In this document: positions 1 through 9,800 of the stretch, in pieces
Layout of the letters: the number at the start of each line of letters is the position of its first letter
Position numbering within the stretch: position 1 is the first letter of the stretch
Assembly: GCA_033064195.1 (NCBI GenBank)
Contig: JARBJD010000015.1
Span: 434,001 to 498,000, forward strand
Length of the DNA stretch: 64,000 nt
Direction of reading: 5' to 3'
Source of the DNA: Blattamonas nauphoetae
Lineage: Eukaryota > Preaxostyla > Oxymonadida
The notes under the pieces: model-generated
The model's input: the letters and a program-made list of their open reading frames with translations, nothing else
What the model was told of the DNA's origin: nothing
The model's database searches: none
Made by a program: the position numbers and the translations under genes

Positions 1-803
1 GTCATTCTGGGACTTCGTGATCGGATTTGTTGAGCTAAATTACATTCAAAGGCATATGAATCTTGATGGAGACAACAAAATCTCACTCATCGTCAAAGTC
101 AGCGGATAAACCCGTTTCAATTATCTGGTCCTCCCCTGATTAGTTGGGTGTGCTCGTTCGGATTCGAAAGAACTTTCAATTGCGAAAAGGTTTACGAAAG
201 GAAAATTGGACGATATGTGAAATGGCTGACAAATCGAACAGTGATGTGTGAGATGATGTGAGGTGAGAAGTGATGATGTGTGTGACATGGTTGGGTCTTT
301 CCAGACTCCACAAAGAAGAGAACGAGCATGTGTTGCGTGACGGTGAATGAGGAAACAATCAAAATTCGTCAGACGAGGCGAGTCTCAGCGAGTGATACTG
401 CAAACTCATCTTTCTCGAAAGACGCACAACAAAGACAATCTCGTCGACAACACACCACACTCTGAGTGTGGAGAGTGGTCGAGAGTCAAAGGTGGCAAAG
501 AGGGGCGAAGTGAATGGAGAGGCAGTCTGGAAAATGAAGAGTGAATGAGATGAAAAGAAGAAGAAAATTAAGTGAGTGAGAAATGAAGAGGGAAGGGCGA
601 GAGCGTTCAGAAATGAAGAAGGAATGAAGTGATTGACGTGCGAGACATTCCTGTTCTGTCTGTGTAATGAAGTGCAAGTGTGAGATAGAGGGTGAAACGT
701 GTATGCAGAACAAGAATTGTCTCTTTTGTTATAGATAGTGTGAAGTGAATGTTGTGGCTGTTCATCGACGGTGAAGTGTGTCAGTGAGATCGAGTTGATG
801 CTA
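1..803. repeat. 3' flank of gene A, shared with the flanks of B and C
   Basis: No gene is seen here. The stretch is downstream of giant gene A, read on the minus strand, and matches 29221-29822 (after B) and 38661-39288 (after C) in long blocks, for example 369-475 against 29406-29510 and 38867-38965. This shows that the duplication units that produced the three genes included their 3' flank. Short open frames here lack conserved starts and are not called. Confidence 0.7.
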
Positions 804-3800
804 TCACTGAGCAGCGTCGAAGAACACAGCAGAGCCATACGAGAACTCCACCGATTGAAGTTTCTCCTCCATCTCTCCCAGACCAGGACGATCCTTCCCC
901 CGAACTTGCAGACACGACACAATCACATCACGCAATCCCGAATCTCCAACCAGTGACAGTTTCGGCGGAATCCCGGTCTTCAGCTGCCGCGATGCATTCA
1001 AAGCATCCATCTCCCCGAAGGGAACCTGTCCTGTCTCAATCTCGAACAGGACAAGGCCAAGACTAAAAACTGCAGCTGACCCGCTGTCCACCTTCTGTCC
1101 CTCTTCCCCTTCCGACACCACTGTCTCAGGCGCTCGCCACCGCAGCAGCTCGAACTGCGCGTTCTTCCTCTCTCCTTCTGTGTGTGTCATGTTCTCGTTT
1201 CCATGTCCTTCCTGACATGTCTGTGTGCGCTGTGTCTGCGATCTCGTCTGTCCCATCGTCTCCCCCACATCCAACACAATCTCCACTTCCCCATCCTCCC
1301 CAAACACAACACTGTGCGACGAGAACATCGTCAGCACTGACAGCGTCGGGTCCTGTCTGTGCAGTCCAACCAGCTTTCGCATGATCTGCTGTGCAACCCC
1401 CATCTTGTCGATCGGCCTCTTCTGCGCCGAGTGCAGTCTGTTGTACAGCGTGTCTCCCCTCTTCACTCCAACAGGCCTGCTCTGCTTGTTCAACACAGAT
1501 GTTGATGGGTCGCCAGAGGCTGGGAAAACGTTGTTTGTGCCCAAATGGCATGTCGGATGGGCGGCCTGCAGATCGTGATTTGACGCATCGGCAAGAGCCA
1601 AATGACCGACCGATCCTTCAGCGGCAACAATTGACGTTGGCGGAAATAGAAGCTTGTCAAAGTCTTCGAGCTTTTCGGGTGGGAGATCATTCAATTCGGC
1701 TTGCTGTTGTTTGAGCAGCGAGTCCTTCTCTTTCGCTTTCGACGAACGGCGACGAAGAAGAACAACGACGATGATGATCACAAGAAGAGCCACCACACAC
1801 CCAGCGATCAGCGGGATCATCCACTTCATCGCTTCCTTCATCAGCGCCTTCCGTTCATCCGATTGGCTCACTTTCACAACAAACCAGTCTGTCGTCCATC
1901 CATCTCCAAACACAAGCGTCCCATTCCATCCAAATGTCCGATTCAGTTTATCAAGTTTCGACGATGACAGAGACACTGAAATCGATGATTCGTTCTTCCA
2001 TCCAAACTTCGATGGCGTCAGCTCAATCCGTAATCCATCTGATCTCGACGAACTCCCCACTTCCGAAATCAACAGAAACAGATTGCACGGAATCAGCATC
2101 GATCCAACCAAATCAATCGACACAGATTTGTTCTTGTTGGAAACACTCTTCGTCTTCCCCACATCCAACTTCGGAACAAACAGACCAGACGCAACGAGTT
2201 CTGATCCTTTCTTCACAACACAGTCTTCAGTCGAGATCCACAGTGACTCGCTCTCATCGTTTGTGCTGCTCTCATCTTCAATCCGCACTTCGCCTGACGA
2301 GCAGTGGACGTTCTGACGCGCTGAAGTGAATGTCGGGTGACGCACTCCATTCGACGACAGTTTCGTGTTGAAAAGGGAGAGAAGGCTTCCGTTGACAGCG
2401 ATGGCGCCTTGGGAGAGTTGGGAGAAACGGCATTGGTCGATCGTGGTTGGTGTTTCGGAAATGTTGACGAGACCTGTCGTCCATGAACAGATGAGTTCGT
2501 TGCCATCATCTTGGTCATCATTTCGTGTGGTTGAGATGCCATCGAATGTGCACGAGGTGAGTGTGAGATCCTCGCCGTGTTCAGCTGTCAGGAGTGTTTG
2601 TGTTTGAATTTGTTTCGCTGATAGGTTTGTGAACGAGCAGGCGTCGAAGGAGGAGAGGACGAAGGGAGTGGAGCTGAACGAGAGCGGAGGCAGCGCAAGA
2701 TTCACCAGTGAGAACGATCCCCCACAAACTGACACAAGTCCACCACTTTCAGAAATCGACGTCGAAATCAACACGTCTGTCATCTGCACTGTCCCTTTCT
2801 TCACCAACAACAGCTTCCCATCCGACGACACTCCACTCAGAAGCGACAACGATGAGAACCTTCCAACACTTCCTTCTCCATCCACACAAATCAGAGTTGA
2901 GTTGATCAGCGGCGACGAATCACCTCCACAACTGAACACAATCGAATGCAACACCAGTTCTGAACTCACACACGACAACACTTCCGAAGAGCAATCGGTT
3001 CTAACAACTACTGACACTCCATCAATCTCCACGTGCTCTCCACTGTCAACCACAAGTCCTCCTGACCCAACAACTGACAGCACTGAACTCCCCACTTTCC
3101 CATGAACACGATACTCCGCATTCAGATCAATCACATCAGTGATCTCAACTGTGTCGTGGATGTTCAGCTGCTTCTCCCCCTTCGAGTCTGCCACTGCCAT
3201 TCCGTATTCCAGTCCAAGACACCACACTCCCGAATATCCACACTGCACAATCGAATACCCTGACGAACTCACTCCAATCGCTCCAGTGTGAGCAACCAGA
3301 TAGAACAGAAGCGACGCATTCAGCCCGGACTCCCAATCCACACTCCACAGCCACTCTGACTCCATCCCAATCGGGCTGTACGATCCAGCAAAGCGAGCAT
3401 CCGACACTTTCACCCATTCTGACAGTCTCTTCCCTTCGATCCACACAAAACATGCTTTTCGGTCTGTGTTCATCTCAAAGTCAGCTGATTCTGAATATTG
3501 CAGATTGTTCAGCTTGAAAGACGGAATTTTGGTTGGATTCGAAGTCGAGTTGAACGAAATGAAGAAGCCATCTCCATCGCCAGACAGTGTCCACACTGAC
3601 GCAAGTTCAACTGAGTCCACATCAAGCTCCATTCCTTCTTCCATCACACTCTCCACGACTCCTCCATCTCCTGACAATCGAACAATATCAGAGAACACAC
3701 TCGATTTCAATGTCAATAACGAACACGTGTGTTCAATCAGAGCATTCAACGACAGACGGAACGAAACGAACGAGCAGCCATCCACAATCAGACACGACGA

Positions 3801-6800
3801 GGTACACCCAACACTGATCAACGCATGCTCCAACAACTCCACCGACGACTGCACGAACGACAGTGCGGAGAGAGTGAGTGACCCAGATGACAGCGCAAAC
3901 TTGCCATCCACTCCAACTGACACAGTCACACTCTTCGACACAGATGTGAGTGTGGATGGTGTGTTCGCTGTTGCGATGTTTTCGTTGAGAACGAAATCAG
4001 AGTCGATGATTGTTTTGTTGACTGAGGTTGTCTTTGACAGTGATGTCTGAACGAGTGAGCAGGGAAGCTGGTGAAGACCACACAGTGAGTGTGATTCTCC
4101 ATTTTCGTGAACATGCACTGCTCCCGACGATTCGGTGTGAGGATGCCAGAAGAACAGCAGCGAGCTCGATTCACCTGTGGATGTAGTGCTCCCAAACCAC
4201 TTTTCCTTTTCGTCTTTTGAGACAAGGCCAGTCGGGGGGAGTGTGGGTTTGACTCCGTCCAAACTTCCTCCACTCAGCAACGACAGCAGATTTGAACTGA
4301 CGAGGAACAGATTCTGACCCTTCTCTTCCGACGAACAACCTGTGAACGTGAGTGTTTTGGGAATTTCGAACGATCCTCCATTCACTTCGACGAACAGCGC
4401 TCCTCCATTCCCTGCTGATGAACACGACGAGAACGACGACTCGGAGATGGAGAGAGTGTTGTCAGTGTTCAGTGTTGATGAGAACACAGAACCCTTCCCA
4501 CTCGTTTTCAGATTCTTGAATGCGCATCCAGCGATGGTGATTGAGCCAGTGTCGACAATCGAAAGGAGTGAGGTCGATCGTTCGGTTCCCTTTCCATCAA
4601 AAGTGAGTGTTGAGAGAGTCAGAGTGTTCGCTGACACTTCAAATGCTCCACTTTCCCCAACTGTGATCGTTGCAGTCTCATCCGATGGTTTCATTGTGAA
4701 GCTCAATGAGAATTCCTCTTTCTTGGCGAGTGAGAGAGATGACACAATCTCCACTTCGAGTGCCTCTGATCCAGAAAGATGTGAGATTGCTGTGGACAAC
4801 GATGAGCATCGCAGATGTGTCCGCCCACATCCCTCCCCATCTCTCCCTCCATCCCCCACTGCGATTGTCGGTTGGTTGAATGGCTTCAGATAGTACAGAA
4901 GAGACAGCGACACATACTCCGACCCTTCCTTCTCACTTCCATCTTCTCCCCACAGAAGGGCATCGTCTGCTGGGGCCACGAGGGCGGAGATCGATCCAGA
5001 CCAAGTTGAGCCTTTCAGATATGATTCGAGTGAATAACCTTTAAGGAAGATCCACTCGCCCTTCTTTCCCTCTCCGCAGCTGATGTCTGAACCGAAAGTG
5101 CTTTGGATGATCAGATCGGCTGGGTTGTGGTCGAGTGAGGAGGAGACGAACAACGCGCCTCCATTCCCAGACGACGAGCAGGACGAGAAAGAGCAGCCAA
5201 CGATCTCCAACTTGTCTTCGGACGAGGAGAGCGAGGAATGGACAACACTTCCATCTCCAATTGTGCGACTCACATTCTCAATCGTCACTGTGTCCAATTT
5301 GAGAGTTCCACCAGTTTGGGTGAGAAGGGCTGACGATGACGAGAAGGGAACGGTGAAGCCGAACACGGTTCCTGTCAGTGTGAGTGTCCCACCTTCAATT
5401 TTGAACAGCGATGCTGTGTGAGCGGCTGAGGGAGGGTTCGTGATCGTGACAGAGTCGGAGAGTGTCAGAGTGCTTCCCCTCACAACCAACAGCGACTGAG
5501 TGAGCGATGAGGGGAGTGTGATGCCAATCGATGACAAAGTGAGAGAACCAGCATCCACAATCAACTGGCCATCCGATTCAAAAAGCAGTGATTTTGGAGA
5601 TGATGAAGACGAAGAGATCGACGCACCTGTTGACGGAGAGGAGAGAGGCGTCGAGAGAGTGATGTCTGAACTGAGAGTGAGTGTTGTCTTTGCGTCTGTG
5701 AGCAGTGAGAAGGCGAAATCCAGTGTCGAGCAAGGGAGACGCTCCTGACCACACTTTCCATGATCCCAGAACCCTTCCGACACAAACACAGCTCCACTCG
5801 TGTGTGGATACAAATGATACCCAAGCGGCCCGATATTCGTCATGTTCGTCGAATCTGACCCAAACACCTGCTCCAACTGACCTTTCGTCAGTGACACGTC
5901 ATTCGCTCCAATCAGACTCGCCCAGTCAGTTGTCACAACTGCTCCCACATTCTCTCCCTCCAGATACACTTCATGGTTTCCAGTTGTCCCAGCTGTGCTG
6001 ATCGACACACGCTTCATCACAACATCCTCAGATGAGAACGATTCGCGAGAGATGAACATACTTCTTCCCTTCCCGTTCACACCACAGTTGCACGATGCGA
6101 AAGAAACTGTGTCCAACTCAATATGGCTAGTCGATGTGGAGTGGATCACTGAACCAGACCCTTCATTCGAGATCGAAGAAAATGACATTGACGAGAGAGA
6201 CAGCGAGGCAGTGTTCGAGAGAGAGAACGCACTGCTCGCGGAGTCGAGTGTGAGGGAGGGAACCGTGAGAGACGAGATCTGTGTGAATCCACCACTCAGA
6301 ACGAACAGCGATGACGTCCGCTTCGTGGTTGAGTGAGTCAGTGCTGTTCCTGATGCAATCTTCAGGTTCCCAGATGTTACTTCGAAGAGCGGAGAGGAAG
6401 GGGAAACCAATTTCATCGTGTTTGTTCCACTCAGTTCCAAATCTCCACCACGAACTGATCCAAATGAGACAGGAATGTCTGCTTCTTCATTCCCGATTGT
6501 GCAACCAGAAACCACAATCTTCCCCAACGACACTGAAATGGCCGGTTTGGCCTGCGAAGATGCGAAGAGGATGGTTAGCGATGAGAGAGACAGCACAGAA
6601 TCGGCTGAGGAAGTCGTGAACTGACCCGTCTTCGAGAGTGTGATTGCGTTTCCAGTGATCGTCGCTTTGTGTTCACCACACGAAAAAGGCGTCGATTGGT
6701 CAAGTTCAGTTTGGAGTTCGAGCGTGATCGGATTCAGCTTTCCTTCCGTTTTCGAGCCATTCGCTGCCAGGTGGGTCTGAAGCGTCCTCAGTGACGAACA

Positions 6801-9800
6801 AGGATAAACAGAGAAGCCACACAGCTCCCCATCTGACCCATCCACATTCACATATCCAGTCGATCCCACATCAGCCAGGAACAGCACAAGAGGAACAGAA
6901 TCCGATTTGTTCCCAGTATTCCATCCTTGATGGAAAGCGAGCAATGATGTGGTTGGAGAGAGTGGGAAAGGAGCGAGGAAGGCCAAGCTTGTTTCGGTGA
7001 TCGCTGAGGCCAGTGACGGTGCTTCCACAAACACGGCAGATCCACTCCCGGTCGCTGAGCATGAATCGAATGACGTCCCTGCTTCCAGAGCGAACGAACC
7101 TGTCGAAGAGAGCACAATCGACAGAGCTCCTCCCTTCCCAGACGACGAACACAATTTGAATGTCGTGGATGCAACTGTCAGTTTCGATCCTGTTCCGAGA
7201 AGCGCCAGAATCACTCCTCCATCTCCAGCAGATGATACTGACTCGAACGAGCTGCTTGTGATTGACACAATCTGGTCGCTGTCTCCATTTGTGCTTAGGA
7301 ACGCTCCGAATCCACTTCCAGTCTGTGAGATCGTTTCAAACTCACTCCCAGACACAGACAGTGTCGATGCTCCTTCCATTTTGATCACACTCGCTGATGC
7401 CAATGTGAGTGACGACAACGAAACAGTGTCCAATTCAATGTTCCCTCCGGTTTGAGTGAGAAGAGATGACGACGACGAGAAGTGAACGATGAAGTCGAAG
7501 ACGGTTCCAGACAGTGTGAGTGTCCCTCCGTCAATTTTGAACAGCGACGCCGTGTGAGCGGCTGATGGAGGGTTCGTGATCGTGACTGTGCTGGAGAGTG
7601 TCAGTGTGCTTCCTTTCACAACGAACAGAGGCTGCGAGAGTGATGAGGGAAGTGTGATGCCGATCGATGACAAAGTGAGAGCGCCAACTTCCACAATCAA
7701 TTGTCCATCAGATTCAAAACAAAGTGATGCCTCAGAAGACGAAGAGAGATACGCATCGGTTGTCGGAGAGGAGATAAGTGTGGAGAGAGAGATGTCCGAG
7801 CTCAGGGTAACTGTTGTTTTTGCGTCGGTGAGCAGAGACCAGCTGAAATCGAGTGTCGAGCAAGGGAGACGCTCCTGACCACACTTTCCATGATCCCAGA
7901 ACCCTTCCGACACAAACACAGCTCCACTCGTGTGTGGATACAAATGATACCCAAGCGGCCCGATATTCGTCATGTTCGTCGAATCTGACCCAAACACCTG
8001 CTCCAACTGACCTTTCGTCAGTGACACGTCATTCGCTCCAATCAGACTCGCCCAGTCAGTTGTCACAACTGCTCCCACATTCTCTCCCTCCAGATACACT
8101 TCATGGTTTCCAGTTGTCCCAGCTGTGCTGATCGACACACGCTTCATCACAACATCCTCAGATGAGAACGATTCGCGAGAGATGAACATACTTCTTCCCT
8201 TCCCGTTCACACCACAGTTGCACGATGCGAAAGAAACTGTGTCCAACTCAATTTGGCCTGTCGATGTGGAGTGGATCACTGAACCAGACCCTTCATTTGT
8301 GATCGAAGAGAATGACATCGACGATAGAGACAGTGAGGATGTGCCTGTGACAGAGAATACACTGCTCGCGGAGTCGAGTGTGAGGGAGGGAACGGTGAGT
8401 GACGTGATCGTTGTCGATCCTCCACTCAGAACGAACAGCGATGTTGACCGTTGTGTGGCTGGGTGAGTCAGGGTCGTTCCTGATTCAATCTTCAGACTCC
8501 CAGATGTCACAACGAAGAGTGGAGACGAAGGGGAAACCAATTTCATCGTGTTTGTTCCACTCAGCTTCAACAATCCTCCACAAACTGATCCAAATGAGAC
8601 AGGAATGTCTCCTTCTTCATTTCCAACTGTGCAACCAGAAACCACAATCTTCCCCAACGCCACTGAAATGGCTGGATGTGTCGGGGAAGAGGCGAAGAGG
8701 ATCGAGAGTGAGGACAGAGTGAGGACAGAGTCGGCTGAAGAAGTCGTGAACTGACCAGCTTCGGAGAGAATGATAGTGTTTCCAGTGATCGTCGCTTTGT
8801 GTTCACCACACGAAAATGGCGTCGATTGGTCAAGAGCTGTTTGGAGTTCGAGCGTGATCGGATTCAGCTTTCCTTCCGTTTTCGAGCCATTCGCTGCCAG
8901 GTGGGTCTGAAGCGTCCTCAGTGACGAACAAGGATAAACAGAGAAGCCACACAGCTCCCCATCTGTTCCACTCGAATTCGCATATCCTGTCGATCCCACC
9001 TCAACCAGGAACAACACAAGAGGAACAAAATCCGACTTGTTCCCTGTGTTCCATCCTCGATGCAAGGCGAGCAACGATATGGTTTGAGTGAGAGGGAAAG
9101 GAGCGAGGAAGGCCATGCTTGTTCGCGTGATGGCAGCAGCCAGCGACGGTGCTTCCACAAACACTGCAGAGCCACTCCCGGTCGCTGAACACGACTCGAA
9201 TGACGTCCCTGCTTCCAGAGAGAACGAACCTGTCGATGTCAGCACAATCGACAGAGCTCCTCCCTTCCCAGACGACGAGCACAATTTGAATGTCGTGTCT
9301 GTCACTGTCAGTTTCGATCCTGCTCCCAGCCGAGCCAGAATCACTCCTCCATCTCCCTCCGACGACACTGACTCGAACGAGCTGCTTGTGATCGACACAT
9401 TTTGGTCGCTGTCTCCATTTGTGCTCACGAACGCCCCTCCTCCACTTCCTGTCTGTGTGATCGTTTTGAACTCACTGTCAGACACAGACAGTGTCGACGC
9501 TCCTTCCATTTTGATCACACTCGCTGATGTCAATGTGAGCGACGACAACGTAACAGTGTCGAAAGTGAGTGACGAGGAAGAGACTGCCATGAAATCATCA
9601 GCCAGTGCTTCCCCTGTAACAACAAAGTTGACTTCCTTGATTGTGAAATCAGAGCCATCCCGAACTTCAGTGAATGTAATCGTTGCCTTGGCCAGATTCA
9701 CATTGATTCGATAGAGAAGAATCATCTTTTGTCCAGAAATCTCAAAAAACGGGGAAAGTGAGTTTTCATTTGCATGGAATTCTCTCATTTCGGCTATGTT

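Noticed and set aside
1654-9714. Many plus-strand open frames of 60-220 codons inside genes A, B and C
   Set aside because: They are antisense shadows caused by the Ser/Thr-rich codon use of the giant genes, and recur at the same places in the paralogs only because the DNA is duplicated.
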